Positions 50,183 through 60,149 of a stretch of 64,000 nt of DNA are shown here, one piece after another; position 1 is the first letter of the stretch, and each line of letters starts with the position of its first letter. The notes under the pieces were generated by a model. That model ran no database searches and was not told the origin of the DNA. It saw nothing but the letters and a program-made list of their open reading frames with translations. The DNA lies in contig JAOULC010000017.1 in NCBI GenBank assembly GCA_029882215.1, positions 1 to 64,000 of the forward strand. The letters run 5' to 3'. The stretch is from Gammaproteobacteria bacterium (GTDB taxonomy: Bacteria > Pseudomonadota > Gammaproteobacteria > SZUA-229). Both the position numbers and the translations under genes were made by a program.

Positions 50183-50973
50183 AATATAAGGTCCGGCGCT
50201 TTGGCCTCAGTACTCTGACTGTCCAGACTTAATAAGTAATCCAGTAAATGTGCGTATGCTCTGCAGCCACGACTACTGGGCCGGGCAATCGACAGCGGTA
50301 CTCCACGCCTACTCGCTTCACGAAACAAGGTATCAATCGGAATAACCCCGTTCCAGATTTTTGTATTATAAGTGGCCTTTAGCAGTTTCAGTGTATCGTG
50401 CGAGGCACGTAGTCGCTGATCAAAAAAGGTCGGCACAATGGTATAACTAATGGGCTGTTTGCGCGCTTTTATAATCATATTGAGCGTATTAACCATACGC
50501 TCTAATCCTTTCGCTGCTAAGAATTCCGTTTGCACAGGCACCAGCAAATGATTACAGGAAGCCAGTGCATTGACCATTAATAAACCCAACACAGGCGGAC
50601 AATCGATGATGGCATAATCATACTGATCTGAAATGGAGGCCAGTGATTTTTTTATTACCAGCCCCATACCACCGTTGGTACCTAACTGACGGTCCAGTGT
50701 CGCCATCGCTGATGAGGCCGGTAGAAATGACAGGTTGTCGTATTTGCTTTTAATCACAACTTGTTCCGGGCTGGCTGTTTTATGGAACAGGTCGTAAACA
50801 GTAGGCTCCAGATCATCCGGATCCTGTCCAAAGTAACTGGTCATAGAGCCATGCGGATCGAGATCGACTAACAATACGCGTTTACCACGCATACTCAAAG
50901 TGCCCCCGATCGTAATAGCCGTGGTTGTTTTTCCAACCCCGCCTTTTTGATTTGCTACTGCCCAGACTTTCAT
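50179..50973 (-). CDS. parC: ParA-type ATPase, ParC-like
   Basis: A 264-aa MinD/ParA ATPase: deviant Walker A NQKGGVGKTTTAITIG near residue 8, VDLDPHGSMT and DCPPVLGLL. It places chemotaxis arrays at the old cell pole in related bacteria. It lies between motD and the ParP-like gene; there is no parB and no parS seen, which argues against plasmid partition. Confidence 0.9.
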   Translation of the reverse strand: MKVWAVANQKGGVGKTTTAITIGGTLSMRGKRVLLVDLDPHGSMTSYFGQDPDDLEPTVYDLFHKTASPEQVVIKSKYDNLSFLPASSAMATLDRQLGTNGGMGLVIKKSLASISDQYDYAIIDCPPVLGLLMVNALASCNHLLVPVQTEFLAAKGLERMVNTLNMIIKARKQPISYTIVPTFFDQRLRASHDTLKLLKATYNTKIWNGVIPIDTLFREASRRGVPLSIARPSSRGCRAYAHLLDYLLSLDSQSTEAKAPDLIL

Positions 50974-50990
50974 TTTATGTCGTTATCATT

Positions 50991-51776
50991 TTATGGTTTT
51001 GATTCTGCAAACAAATCTTCGCCAGTAAATATTCTGACGACGACCCGGCGATTTTTACTTCTGCCGAGTGCAGAATTATTATCCGCCACCGGCCGGTGCT
51101 CTCCAAAGCCAATGGCGCCTAAGCGTTTTGGCTCTACCCCCAGACTAGAAAACAGATTAACCACACTGACCGCTCTGGCTGCAGATAACTCCCAGTTTGA
51201 TGAGAACTTTTGTGTATAGATGGGAACATTGTCGCTATAGCCCAGTACATAAACCGGTTTATCACTACCCAGTAGTTCATAACTTAACGGCTCAAGAATT
51301 TTACGGGATTCATTTAATAATGCAGCACTACCACTGCGATATAAAGCACCGGAGCTGATCTCTACATCGAGCCAGAAATTGCTGGATTTTATTTTGACAT
51401 CGCCTTTATTAACCCAGGTCTTGAGACTGTCAGTTAAGTCTTTTTTTATCGCTGCAGGTGTTTTCCGGCTGTTTTTACTGGCATCCTGTACAGGCAACTT
51501 ATTCGCAATCGGCGCCAGCATTTTTGGTGTTTTACCTATCTGGATAGGCGTTTTACTCACCACTGACTGACTTTGCACACTGGCCTTATCATTATTGACA
51601 GTCTGGAATGCCGAAACAAGGGAGTCGGAAAGTACCCGGTATTTACCTTCGTTAACAGACGAGATGGAATACATCATGACAAAAAAGGCAAATAACAGAG
51701 TAATAAAATCCGCGTATGAGACGAGCCATCGTTCATGATTTTCCGGTTCTTCTTCTGTTCTTCTTCGACGAGACAT
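50991..51776 (-). CDS. motD: Flagellar stator subunit MotB-type (MotD)
   Basis: A 261-aa protein with one N-terminal membrane helix carrying the ion-binding Asp (SYADFITLLFAFFVMMYS, D23) and a C-terminal OmpA-like peptidoglycan-binding domain (LGYSDNVPIYTQKFSSNWELSAARAVSVVNLF). The che-cluster location matches MotCD of Pseudomonas, normally a proton stator tuned for high load. Ion type is not proven. Confidence 0.92.
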   Translation of the reverse strand: MSRRRRTEEEPENHERWLVSYADFITLLFAFFVMMYSISSVNEGKYRVLSDSLVSAFQTVNNDKASVQSQSVVSKTPIQIGKTPKMLAPIANKLPVQDASKNSRKTPAAIKKDLTDSLKTWVNKGDVKIKSSNFWLDVEISSGALYRSGSAALLNESRKILEPLSYELLGSDKPVYVLGYSDNVPIYTQKFSSNWELSAARAVSVVNLFSSLGVEPKRLGAIGFGEHRPVADNNSALGRSKNRRVVVRIFTGEDLFAESKP

Positions 51777-51785
51777 ATCAGTCCT

Positions 51786-52526
51786 TTACTGCAGGAAGCC
51801 ATGTAATTTAGTTTCAATATTTCTTGGGTTCTCACCTTCCGCTACTGAAACAATACCCTCGGTAATCAGCTCTTTTAACTGCGTCTGTTCATTGACAATC
51901 ATTTTAAGTTTACTGGCCACCGGCAGAAAAATCAGATTTGCAAATCCGACACCGTAAATAGTTGCAACGAATGCAACAGCTATACCGGATCCCAGTTTAC
52001 CGGGGTCGGCCAGATTATTCATAACATGAATAAGCCCCATGACTGCACCGATAATACCTATCGTCGGGCTGTATCCCCCCATCGACTCAAATACTTTTGC
52101 ACCTAACTTGCCGGTACGGTCACTCGCATCCACATCAACTTCGAGAATATTTCTGACAACCTCCGGCTCATTACCATCAACCACCAGCTGCAGGCCTTTA
52201 CGGATAAACAGCGACTGTTCTGAATCGAGAAATTTTTCTAAACCAAGTAACCCTTCCTTGCGGGAAATATTACTCCAGCTAACAATTTTTGAAATATGTG
52301 TTTCTAAATCAATTTTAGGCGGTATAAATATCCAGGTCATCATCCGCATAGAACGAAGGAATGTTGGCAAAGAATACTGAACCATCACCGCACCGGTAGT
52401 ACCACCGATAACAATCAGAAATGCCGTCACCTGAAATAATGAAGACAGATGCCCGCCCTCAAGTACATTGCCGCCGATAATGGCACCAATACCTAAAAGC
52501 AATCCTAATATTGTCATTATATCCAT
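51786..52526 (-). CDS. motC: Flagellar stator subunit MotA-type (MotC)
   Basis: A 246-aa protein with four membrane segments and a cytoplasmic loop with charged motor-contact residues. VGFANLIFLPVASKLKM and the segment YSPTIGIIGAVMGLIHVMNNLADPGKLGSGIAVAFVATIYG are MotA/TolQ family hallmarks. Nine bases separate it from motD. Confidence 0.94.
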   Translation of the reverse strand: MDIMTILGLLLGIGAIIGGNVLEGGHLSSLFQVTAFLIVIGGTTGAVMVQYSLPTFLRSMRMMTWIFIPPKIDLETHISKIVSWSNISRKEGLLGLEKFLDSEQSLFIRKGLQLVVDGNEPEVVRNILEVDVDASDRTGKLGAKVFESMGGYSPTIGIIGAVMGLIHVMNNLADPGKLGSGIAVAFVATIYGVGFANLIFLPVASKLKMIVNEQTQLKELITEGIVSVAEGENPRNIETKLHGFLQ

Positions 52527-52556
52527 AGGGTCACTGGCTCTCTTTAATACCGGCTA

Positions 52557-53624
52557 TTAGCCGGCCAGTAGTTTTGCAACGGTTGCTAATGGTAGAATCT
52601 GATCGGCAAGATTTGCCTGAGCGACTGCGGCAGGCATACCATAAATCAAACTGGTTTCTTCATCCTGCGCCCAGATTTTTGCACCCGTCTGTTTCATGCG
52701 TCGACAGCCTTCGCGACCATCCGCTCCCATACCGGTTAGAATAATTCCCAGTGCTTTTGCTCCGGTTGCCACCGCGATACTTTCAAAGGTAGCATCTACA
52801 CACGGTTTATAATTCTGACTCGGTAATGATTCTTTAATATTAACCGTTAATTCGCGCCCTTTCTTTACAACATCAAGCTGCATACCACCCGGTGCAATCA
52901 GCGCAACACCCGCCACTAATTTTTCGCCCTGTTTTGCTTCTCTTACATTTATTTTACAAATTTTATCAAGCCGGTTGGCAAAGGCCTCTGTAAACTTTGG
53001 CGGCATATGCTGAATGATTATTATCGGTGCCTTAAAGTCAGCGGGTATTGTAGTTAAAACTGTTTGCAAGGCAACCGGACCGCCCGTGGAGGTACCGATT
53101 GCAACCAGCTCAACTGTTGACGAATCAAATGAGCGGATTGCAGGACCCCGTGTCGTAACGGTTTCTTTTTTAATAGTATTTGTTGCAGTACCAGCTACCG
53201 GAGCACGAGCCTGCATTGTTAACTGTTTTCCACGGCCGAGAGTTTTAATTCTTGAAGTTAATAATTTAACAGCCTCTTCTCGCTGATTAGATATATCTTC
53301 AAATCGTTTTGGTAGAAAATCCGCCGCGCCTGCTTCCAGTGCGTTTAAGGTCGCTGTCGCTCCGTCATACGTTAATGAAGAAAACATTAAAATACTGGTC
53401 GGGTTGCTGCGCATAATTTGTTTCGTGGCTTCAATACCATCCATGACTGGCATCTCGATATCCATGGTAATAACGTCTGGTTTCAGAAGCCGCGCCTGCT
53501 CGATGGCCTCCTTGCCATTATTTGCGCTGCCAATGACTTCTATAAGCGGATCACTGCTGATAATTTCAGTTAATCGTCTTCTGAAAAAACCTGAGTCATC
53601 GACAATTAAAACTTTAACAGTCAT
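52557..53624 (-). CDS. cheB: Chemoreceptor glutamate methylesterase CheB
   Basis: A 355-aa protein: receiver domain (VLIVDDSGFFRRRL, phospho-Asp 55 in ITMDIEMPVMDG) joined to a methylesterase with GTSTGGP, IIQHMPPKFT and LTGMGADGREG. It removes methyl groups from receptors after phosphorylation by CheA. No cheR is nearby in the window. Confidence 0.96.
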   Translation of the reverse strand: MTVKVLIVDDSGFFRRRLTEIISSDPLIEVIGSANNGKEAIEQARLLKPDVITMDIEMPVMDGIEATKQIMRSNPTSILMFSSLTYDGATATLNALEAGAADFLPKRFEDISNQREEAVKLLTSRIKTLGRGKQLTMQARAPVAGTATNTIKKETVTTRGPAIRSFDSSTVELVAIGTSTGGPVALQTVLTTIPADFKAPIIIIQHMPPKFTEAFANRLDKICKINVREAKQGEKLVAGVALIAPGGMQLDVVKKGRELTVNIKESLPSQNYKPCVDATFESIAVATGAKALGIILTGMGADGREGCRRMKQTGAKIWAQDEETSLIYGMPAAVAQANLADQILPLATVAKLLAG

Positions 53625-53680
53625 ATATATTTATAAACCTTTAAAATAATTTTCTAATAAATAACAAACTGAGAAGCGGA

Positions 53681-55810
53681 TTAAAAACCTTTCACCGCTC
53701 TGTGTTTAAATAAATTTCCAAGATCAAGAATTAATGCAATACCACCGTCACCGGTAATCGTCGAGCCGGCAAAACCAATCGAGCTGCTTAAAAAAGCACC
53801 CAGCGGTTTAATCACCACCTCTTCCTGACCGATCACTGCATCCACCACAATACCGGCCGGCTGATTACCTAACTGGGCAATAATAACCTGCCCTTCACCT
53901 TCACCTTTGTCAGCGGTTTCACCATAGGGCAATAACCATTTTGATAAATAAAACAGCGGCACGGCTTTTTCTCTTACCATAATGACGGGCTGGCCATCGA
54001 TAATATTCGGTGTTTTCGTTTCCAGCTCAATAATTTCACGCACGGTAGACAGCGGCAATGCAAACGCATGTTGTCCAATCTTAATCATCAGAGTCGGTAA
54101 TATAGCCAGCGTCAGCGGTACTTTTATACTTAGCTTGGTACCCTTACCTAATTCAGAATCGATATCAAGATGACCATTTAACTGTGTGATACGTGTTTTC
54201 ACCACATCCATGCCAACACCACGGCCGGAGATATCTGAGATTTGTTCTTTGGTTGAAAAACCGGCCATAAAAATCAGGTTAAAACACTCTTTATCCTCAA
54301 GTCTGGAGGCGGTCTCTTTATCCATCAAACCCTTCTTCACGGCAAGGCCACGCAACACATCGGCATCCATACCGGCACCGTCATCCTCAATTGATAACAG
54401 GATATGATCACCTGCCTGCTCGGCTGCCAGTGTCACAGTTCCCTGCCTTGGCTTACCAGCTCTCTCTCTGTCATCCGGCATTTCAATACCATGATCGACC
54501 GAGTTACGCACCAGATGCACCAGCGGATCAGCTAATGCTTCGACCAGATTTTTATCCAGATCTGTTTCCTCACCAATCATTTCCAGCGCAATGTCTTTAT
54601 TAAGACTTCTTGCCAGATCACGAATAACACGCGGAAAGCGACCAAACACTTTTTTAATTGGCTGCATTCTGGTTTTCATTACCGACGTTTGCAGGTCAGC
54701 TGTCACGATATCCAGATTGCTGATGGCTTTACCCATTTCAGAGTCACCGATTCCCAGGTCCAGCTGAAGTTTCCCAAGGCGGTTTCTGACCAGTACTAAC
54801 TCACCGACCAGATTCATAATATCATCGAGCCGTTCGGTATCAACACGGACAGTGGTTTCACCTTTTGGTGCTGCAGCATGAGCCGGTTTATTCGGTGCAG
54901 CTTCAGCTGTCTGACGCGGGGCTTCAACTTTAGCTACGGCAGCTTTTTCTGCTAGCGGTTCCGGCGCAGGTTTATCTGCACTACTTTTTGATGTAGGCCC
55001 TGCTCCTTTACCATGCATTTGATCAAGCAAATTTTCAAATTCATCATCAGTAATCAGTTCACTTTCAGCGGATGATTTTTCAGTTTGCGAACTTTCTGAC
55101 TTATCAGCACTGTTATTTTCAGGCGCTGTTTTTTCTACGGTTTTATCACCGGGTTTACCTGAACCATGTAGCTGATTAAGTAACTCTTCAAACTCATCAT
55201 CGGTGATTAACTCACTACCATCAGAAGAGACTTTTTCTGCTGCTGTATTGTTTGCAGGCTTGCCGCCATGCGCACCTTTACCATGCAACTGATCCAGCAG
55301 GTCTTCAAATTCATCATCGGTGATATCTTCTGAACCTGCATCAGATGTTGCAGCAGAAGCTGACTGCGGATCTGGTTCGGGTTCGGGTTCGGGTTCTGAT
55401 ACAGCAACAGGAGCCGCGTCACCCGCAACCGCAAACACCCTTAAACGCGTGAGTAATTCCTGATCGGCGGGGTCCGGATCTTTGCCTGACTGAATATCAT
55501 TGAACATGATATTAATCACATCGAGTGCCTTCAGAATTTCATCCATTAATTCCGGCGTTGCAATACGCTCGCCCTGCCTGAGTATATTGAAAATATCTTC
55601 GGACACATGACAGGTCTCTACCATGGGCTCAATTGACAAAAAGCCGGCACCACCTTTGATCGTATGAAAGCCCCTGAAAATGGCATTCAGCAGATCTGTG
55701 TCCTCCGGGTTTCGCTCTAATTCAACAAGCTGTTCACCCAGTAGCTCAAGTATTTCTCCGGCCTCAACCAGAAAATCCTGTAAAATTTCGTCGTCAAGAT
55801 CGATACTCAT
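53681..55810 (-). CDS. cheA: Chemotaxis histidine kinase CheA
   Basis: A 709-aa protein. P1 Hpt with phospho-His in AIFRGFHTIKGGAGF (H49); a linker of about 170 residues with acidic (EPEPEPEP) stretches and three near-identical peptides; then dimerisation, HATPase (LVRNSVDHGIEMPDDR, N-box; SGRGVGMDVV, G-box) and CheW-like P5 domains. The P2 domain of enteric CheA is not recognised. It phosphorylates CheY and CheB in polar arrays. The repeats are listed separately. Confidence 0.96.
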   Translation of the reverse strand: MSIDLDDEILQDFLVEAGEILELLGEQLVELERNPEDTDLLNAIFRGFHTIKGGAGFLSIEPMVETCHVSEDIFNILRQGERIATPELMDEILKALDVINIMFNDIQSGKDPDPADQELLTRLRVFAVAGDAAPVAVSEPEPEPEPDPQSASAATSDAGSEDITDDEFEDLLDQLHGKGAHGGKPANNTAAEKVSSDGSELITDDEFEELLNQLHGSGKPGDKTVEKTAPENNSADKSESSQTEKSSAESELITDDEFENLLDQMHGKGAGPTSKSSADKPAPEPLAEKAAVAKVEAPRQTAEAAPNKPAHAAAPKGETTVRVDTERLDDIMNLVGELVLVRNRLGKLQLDLGIGDSEMGKAISNLDIVTADLQTSVMKTRMQPIKKVFGRFPRVIRDLARSLNKDIALEMIGEETDLDKNLVEALADPLVHLVRNSVDHGIEMPDDRERAGKPRQGTVTLAAEQAGDHILLSIEDDGAGMDADVLRGLAVKKGLMDKETASRLEDKECFNLIFMAGFSTKEQISDISGRGVGMDVVKTRITQLNGHLDIDSELGKGTKLSIKVPLTLAILPTLMIKIGQHAFALPLSTVREIIELETKTPNIIDGQPVIMVREKAVPLFYLSKWLLPYGETADKGEGEGQVIIAQLGNQPAGIVVDAVIGQEEVVIKPLGAFLSSSIGFAGSTITGDGGIALILDLGNLFKHRAVKGF
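55004..55324 (-). repeat. Three DDEFExLLxQxHG peptide repeats in the CheA linker
   Basis: Residues about 163-179, 202-218 and 253-269 of CheA read ITDDEFEDLLDQLHGKG, ITDDEFEELLNQLHGSG and ITDDEFENLLDQMHGKG, separated by variable Gly/Ser/Lys/Glu spacers. The core is conserved while spacers are not, so selection on the peptide is likely. In Vibrio a region between P2 and P3 of CheA (LID) contacts ParP. Confidence 0.85.
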
Positions 55811-55817
55811 AAACTAC

Positions 55818-56579
55818 TCAAAATCCAAGGCTTGCTAATAAATCATCCACGTCATCCTGATTGGTCATGACATCCTCTGCTTCCAGACCAGGAACTTGCG
55901 GGCCTTCCAGCTTGCTGACTACATCCGCTTCTTTTTTACTGCTTACTTTTGCCTTTTGGCCAGCGGCACTCGCACTATCACCTTGTAAGCGAATAAGGTT
56001 CACCAGATTATTTTCAACATCTTCTACCAGTGTAATAACCTGACGAATAATCTGGCCCGATAAATCCTGAAAGTCCTGCGCCATTAAAACACTGTTTAAA
56101 CTGGCACTAAGTTCGGATGTAATCGATTTTGATGCCGAAAAAAAATCGCTCATATCACCGGCAAGTTGTCTGAATTCATCGGCACTGAGTTCCTTGTTTT
56201 TAAAGCGCGACCATCTTTGCTGCAGATCTGCCAGACTGTTTGTTAATCCGTCAACCTTAGGCTGGCTTTCTTCAACCGCCGTTAACGTGGTATCTGCAGA
56301 TTTTTCGGTCATCGTCAGTACATATTCCAGACGCTCTTTTGCATTTGGAATTTCAGACTCGGCGATATCATTAAAACGGTCATCAAGCTGAAAATTTCTG
56401 ATTGAGTCGTGTAATTCCCGGGTGAGTTTTCCCAGCTCCTGAAACAGACTGCTTTCTCTAAACGCCGCCACTTCATCCAGCACTTTTTCTATGTCTTTGT
56501 CGCTGCCATTCTCGAGTTGCTCAGTTAGCTTTTTGCTAACAGCGAGTAAACCTGCTCTATCTATTCCAGAAGCTTCCAT
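55818..56579 (-). CDS. cheZ: CheY-P phosphatase CheZ
   Basis: A 253-aa helical protein. The catalytic segment SLNSVLMAQDFQDLSGQIIRQVI contains the Gln and Asp (DFQDLSGQ) that dephosphorylate CheY-P, and the C-terminal MTNQDDVDDLLASLGF is the CheY-binding tail. Long helices before it form the four-helix bundle. Confidence 0.95.
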   Translation of the reverse strand: MEASGIDRAGLLAVSKKLTEQLENGSDKDIEKVLDEVAAFRESSLFQELGKLTRELHDSIRNFQLDDRFNDIAESEIPNAKERLEYVLTMTEKSADTTLTAVEESQPKVDGLTNSLADLQQRWSRFKNKELSADEFRQLAGDMSDFFSASKSITSELSASLNSVLMAQDFQDLSGQIIRQVITLVEDVENNLVNLIRLQGDSASAAGQKAKVSSKKEADVVSKLEGPQVPGLEAEDVMTNQDDVDDLLASLGF

Positions 56580-56596
56580 ATCAAACCCTTATTTTG

Positions 56597-56983
56597 TTAA
56601 CCTTCAATCCGCTCAAAAATTTTATCTATTTTTTCTTTCAGCGTAATCGCAGTAAAAGGTTTGACAACATAACCATTGACTCCCGCCTGAGCAGCCTGAA
56701 CGATCTGTTCTTTTTTGGCTTCTGCTGTTACCAGTAAAACAGGCAATGATTTTAAGTCTGCATCTGCCCGTACTTTTTCAAGTAATTCTATACCCGTCAT
56801 AACGGGCATATTCCAGTCAGTCACCAGAAAATCAAAATTACCTGTTTGCAGCATCGGCCAGGCTGTCTGACCATCATCAGCTTCCTGAGTATTATTAAAC
56901 CCAAGATCGCGTAACAGGTTTTTAATGATTCGACGCATTGTAGAAAAATCATCCACAATGAGAATTTTCATATTCTTGTCCAA
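56597..56983 (-). CDS. cheY: Chemotaxis response regulator CheY
   Basis: A 128-aa receiver domain with the acid pair ([10 protein letters not shown]), phospho-Asp near 56 ([13 protein letters not shown]), Thr in [12 protein letters not shown], and Lys in YVVKPFTA. Phospho-CheY binds the flagellar switch. It is the first che gene after fliA. Confidence 0.96.
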   Translation of the reverse strand: MDKNMKILIVDDFSTMRRIIKNLLRDLGFNNTQEADDGQTAWPMLQTGNFDFLVTDWNMPVMTGIELLEKVRADADLKSLPVLLVTAEAKKEQIVQAAQAGVNGYVVKPFTAITLKEKIDKIFERIEG

Positions 56984-57033
56984 TTGAAACTCCCCAGTTC
57001 AATATAACTTCATTTATTAATAAGATAGTATAG

Positions 57034-57735
57034 CTAACCTATCCAGGAATGTAAGCGACTCCGCAGCCTTATTAAGGCTTGCCCGTGTATCTGACTGACC
57101 CTTGACTCACTGACATTTAATACAGCTCCTATCTCTTTCAGGTTCAACTCTTCGTTGTAGTATAGCGACATCATTAACTGCTCTTTTTCCGGTAATTTTT
57201 GTATTTCTTTGGCTAAGGCTTGCTTGAAATTACTGTGTTCCAGCTTTGCATGTGGTTCAGGCAGATTTGAGCGGCCCAGCACGCCGTTTTCATCCTCAAC
57301 CTGCTCAAGACTAAAAAGACGGGACGTCATACTGTCTTTTAATATGGTGTGATAATCATCCAGACTAATGCCCATATGTTCAGCCACTTCAAAATTTGTA
57401 GGGTCACGTCCCAGCGCATTTTCAACTTCGTGAACGGCCTGAGTCACTTCACGAACTTTGCGGGTCACAGAGCGAGGTGTCCAGTCTGTACCTCTTACTT
57501 CATCTAAAATGGCACCACGGATTCTGATACTCGCATAGGTTTCAAAGCTTGCCCCCTGACTGGGGTCATAGTTTTTTGCCGCTTCCAGTAAACCGATCAT
57601 GCCCGACTGAATCAGATCATCAATCTGAATATTACTGGGCAGGCGATTACCGATATGATGGGCAATACGTTTCACCAGAACCACGTGTTCTGTGACCAGT
57701 TTGTCCCGTTCATCGTGCTGAATTTGGTTATACAT
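57034..57735 (-). CDS. fliA: Flagellar sigma factor FliA (sigma 28)
   Basis: About 233 aa with regions 2 (LIQSGMIGLLEAAKNYDPSQGASFETYASIRIRGAILDEVRGTDW), 3 and 4 (LPEKEQLMMSLYYNEELNLKEIGAVLNVSESRVSQIHGQALIRLR). It directs late flagellar and chemotaxis transcription. I prefer the ATG at 57735 (MYNQIQHDERDKLV; AGG seven bases before) over the track start six codons upstream. Confidence 0.95.
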   Translation of the reverse strand: MYNQIQHDERDKLVTEHVVLVKRIAHHIGNRLPSNIQIDDLIQSGMIGLLEAAKNYDPSQGASFETYASIRIRGAILDEVRGTDWTPRSVTRKVREVTQAVHEVENALGRDPTNFEVAEHMGISLDDYHTILKDSMTSRLFSLEQVEDENGVLGRSNLPEPHAKLEHSNFKQALAKEIQKLPEKEQLMMSLYYNEELNLKEIGAVLNVSESRVSQIHGQALIRLRSRLHSWIG

Positions 57736-57757
57736 GACACAACCTGATGACATTAAG

Positions 57758-58639
57758 TTAATCTGCTCCGGCCATCGAGCTGTATTTAATTAACCGCTCG
57801 ACAAAAAATTCAAGCTGTCCAGTTGCCTGATCCGGTTTTGGCCATCTGTTAATTTTCCCGGCAAGCTCTCTGAAAGAACGCGATGCCGGACTGGACGGAA
57901 ACATTTTAAACACGGCTTTTTGTTGTCTCACGGCTTTTTTAAGGCTTTCATCTGTCGGAATGTAACCCGCCAGATTAAGGTTCACATCAAGGTAGAGACC
58001 GGACACATGGCTCAGCTTTGCAAATAAATGCCGTGCCTCCTGTTCATTCTGCACCATATTTGCCAGCACCTGAAAACGCTGTATGCCATGATCAAGGTTA
58101 AGCACTTTAATTAAGGCATAAGCATCGGTCAGCGAAGCCGGCTCATCACACACCACAACCAGTACTTCATGCGCGGCCTTACAGAAACTGACAACGCTGT
58201 CACTGATACCGGCTGAGCTATCTATCACCAGTACATCCAGATCCATATTCAGTTCACTGAAAGAACGGATCATGCCGGCGTGTTGTTGCGAGGTCAGCTC
58301 TGCCATCATCTGTGTGCCGGATGCGGCTGGCACTATTTTTAAATTATCAGGGCCGGTGATAATGATGTCTTCGAGACGTTTCTCACCCTTAATCACATGC
58401 GACAGATTAAACGGGCTTTTTAAGCCCAGCATTAAGTCAACGTTTGCCAGGCCCAGATCCGCATCCATTAACAGTACTTTATTACCTGCATCAATTAAGG
58501 CCAGCGATAAATTAACCGATACATTTGTTTTGCCTACCCCACCTTTGCCACTGGCAACAGCAATTACTCTTACGGGTTTTGGGTTATTCATACGTCTTAG
58601 GCCTGCAGCTTGATCCATAAATTGTTTATCAATGAGCAT
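57758..58639 (-). CDS. fleN: Flagellar number regulator FleN (FlhG/YlxH)
   Basis: A 293-aa MinD-type ATPase: VIAVASGKGGVGKTNVSVNLSLAL near residue 25, LLMDADLGLANVDLMLG, VIDSSAGISDSVVSF. An N-terminal helix with QAAGLRRM fits the motif that activates FlhF's GTPase. It limits flagella to one at the pole. It overlaps the flhF end by 11 bases. Confidence 0.94.
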   Translation of the reverse strand: MLIDKQFMDQAAGLRRMNNPKPVRVIAVASGKGGVGKTNVSVNLSLALIDAGNKVLLMDADLGLANVDLMLGLKSPFNLSHVIKGEKRLEDIIITGPDNLKIVPAASGTQMMAELTSQQHAGMIRSFSELNMDLDVLVIDSSAGISDSVVSFCKAAHEVLVVVCDEPASLTDAYALIKVLNLDHGIQRFQVLANMVQNEQEARHLFAKLSHVSGLYLDVNLNLAGYIPTDESLKKAVRQQKAVFKMFPSSPASRSFRELAGKINRWPKPDQATGQLEFFVERLIKYSSMAGAD

Positions 58640-60071
58640 GAATCATGCCTTCGTTAAAGGCCATCGCGAGATCATTTTCATCAATCGGTTCCGCCCTGGC
58701 TTTTAATAAATCCAATGCTTTTGCCACCAGCTCGCGGGCAAAAGCGCTTTGTAAGTCTTCCGGTACGGCCTGTCCCTCACTGATATAAGTGATCGGTAAC
58801 TGATGGCGAATCAGCATGCTAATGGCACCACCCAGACTCGCCGTCTCGTCCAGTTTAGTGAAAATGCAGCCACTGATATCGGTCTGTTTGAAGGCCCGGA
58901 TAATTTCATCCAGCGCACTGGTCTGCGCATTAGCCGCCAGCACCATATAAGAGCGGACGCCTTCGGCACCCTGTTTCAGGGTATTAAACTGTTCACAGAT
59001 CCGCATATCCTTCTGACTCATGCCTGCAGTATCAATCATTACCAGTTCTTTATCGTAAAGATTTTGTAAAACTTCATGTAACTCATTAGAATCTTTAGCA
59101 TTATGTACCGGCACTCTGAGTATTCTTGCGTAATTAAAGAGCTGTTCCTGAGCGCCAATTCGGTAATTATCCAGCGTCACCAGTGCGATTGTGTCCTGTC
59201 CGTGCGCCATCACATAACGAGCCGCCAGTTTTGCAATCGTGGTGGTTTTACCAACCCCGGTAGGGCCAACCAGAGCCACGATGCCTTTACGTTGCAAGAT
59301 ATCATCAGTGGCCACCGGAATTGACTGAATTAAGCCGTTGATGGCCTCTTTAGATGCCTGTTGTACATCCGTTTTATTTTTAACCTTATCAATCACTTGT
59401 TTAGAAATATCTACGCTTAAGCCTAGTTCAGAAAAGCGTTTTAGCAAGCCAATAGATACCGGGTTCTGCTTTTTTTGTTGTTCCCAGTTGAGCATGCTGA
59501 CCTGGGTTTCCATCATTGAGCGCAGTGCGCGTAATTCTTTTTTCAGGCTCTCTGTTTCCTGCTGCTGATATTGTGTCTGCTGAACGCTGTTCTGGTTTGA
59601 CGAGGCAACCGGCTCTTCATCAATAAATTTTGAATAATCGACTTTTTCTCTGAACGGCTTTCTGGCTTTTTCAGGCGCCGGCTCCAGCGTATATGATGAG
59701 GCTGTTCCAGTGCTATTTAACGACTCATCCAGTTTTTTTCTGTGATCAAATATGCCGCCAATTTTGCGCGTTTTTTGCGGTTTTTTTTCAGCCATTGAAG
59801 ATGTCAGACCGCCAGACAACATCACTTTATCATCTTCAAAAGATGGCCTGACCGGCTCGTCTTTAATTTCGCCATAAGTCCGGTATGAACGTCTGGTCTT
59901 ACTGGCCGGTTCTTCGGCATGCGCAGTATCGTCATAATCATTCGATGCCAGTATCTCTACTCCCTCTGCCACCATGCGGTTAGAGAGAATAACCGCTTCT
60001 GCACCCAGGCTTTCTCGTACCTGTTGCATAGCGGATCTCATATCTGATGCTATAAAACGTTTAACTTTCAT
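58629..60071 (-). CDS. flhF: Flagellar placement GTPase FlhF
   Basis: About 480 aa. N-terminal MKVKRFIASDMRSAMQQVRESLGAEAVILSNR, a charged linker, and an SRP-type NG domain with GLVGPTGVGKTTTIAKLAARYVM reading as ALVGPTGVGKTT, DTAGMSQKD and TKLDETASLGG. It marks the pole for flagellum assembly. Family N-terminus supports the ATG at 60071; the track adds MIKEKM. Confidence 0.94.
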   Translation of the reverse strand: MKVKRFIASDMRSAMQQVRESLGAEAVILSNRMVAEGVEILASNDYDDTAHAEEPASKTRRSYRTYGEIKDEPVRPSFEDDKVMLSGGLTSSMAEKKPQKTRKIGGIFDHRKKLDESLNSTGTASSYTLEPAPEKARKPFREKVDYSKFIDEEPVASSNQNSVQQTQYQQQETESLKKELRALRSMMETQVSMLNWEQQKKQNPVSIGLLKRFSELGLSVDISKQVIDKVKNKTDVQQASKEAINGLIQSIPVATDDILQRKGIVALVGPTGVGKTTTIAKLAARYVMAHGQDTIALVTLDNYRIGAQEQLFNYARILRVPVHNAKDSNELHEVLQNLYDKELVMIDTAGMSQKDMRICEQFNTLKQGAEGVRSYMVLAANAQTSALDEIIRAFKQTDISGCIFTKLDETASLGGAISMLIRHQLPITYISEGQAVPEDLQSAFARELVAKALDLLKARAEPIDENDLAMAFNEGMIHAH

Positions 60072-60149
60072 CATCTTCTCTTTGATCAATACTTAAGGTT
60101 TAACCCTGTCAGTTCCCTTTTTGCCGCTTCACAAACACACTGCACAGTC

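Noticed and set aside
50179-50973. Plasmid-type ParA partition locus
   Set aside because: No parB or parS; the neighbours are motD and a CheW-domain protein, so chemotaxis array placement fits better.
54391-54603. Plus-strand ORFs opposite cheA
   Set aside because: Antisense shadows; no independent signals.
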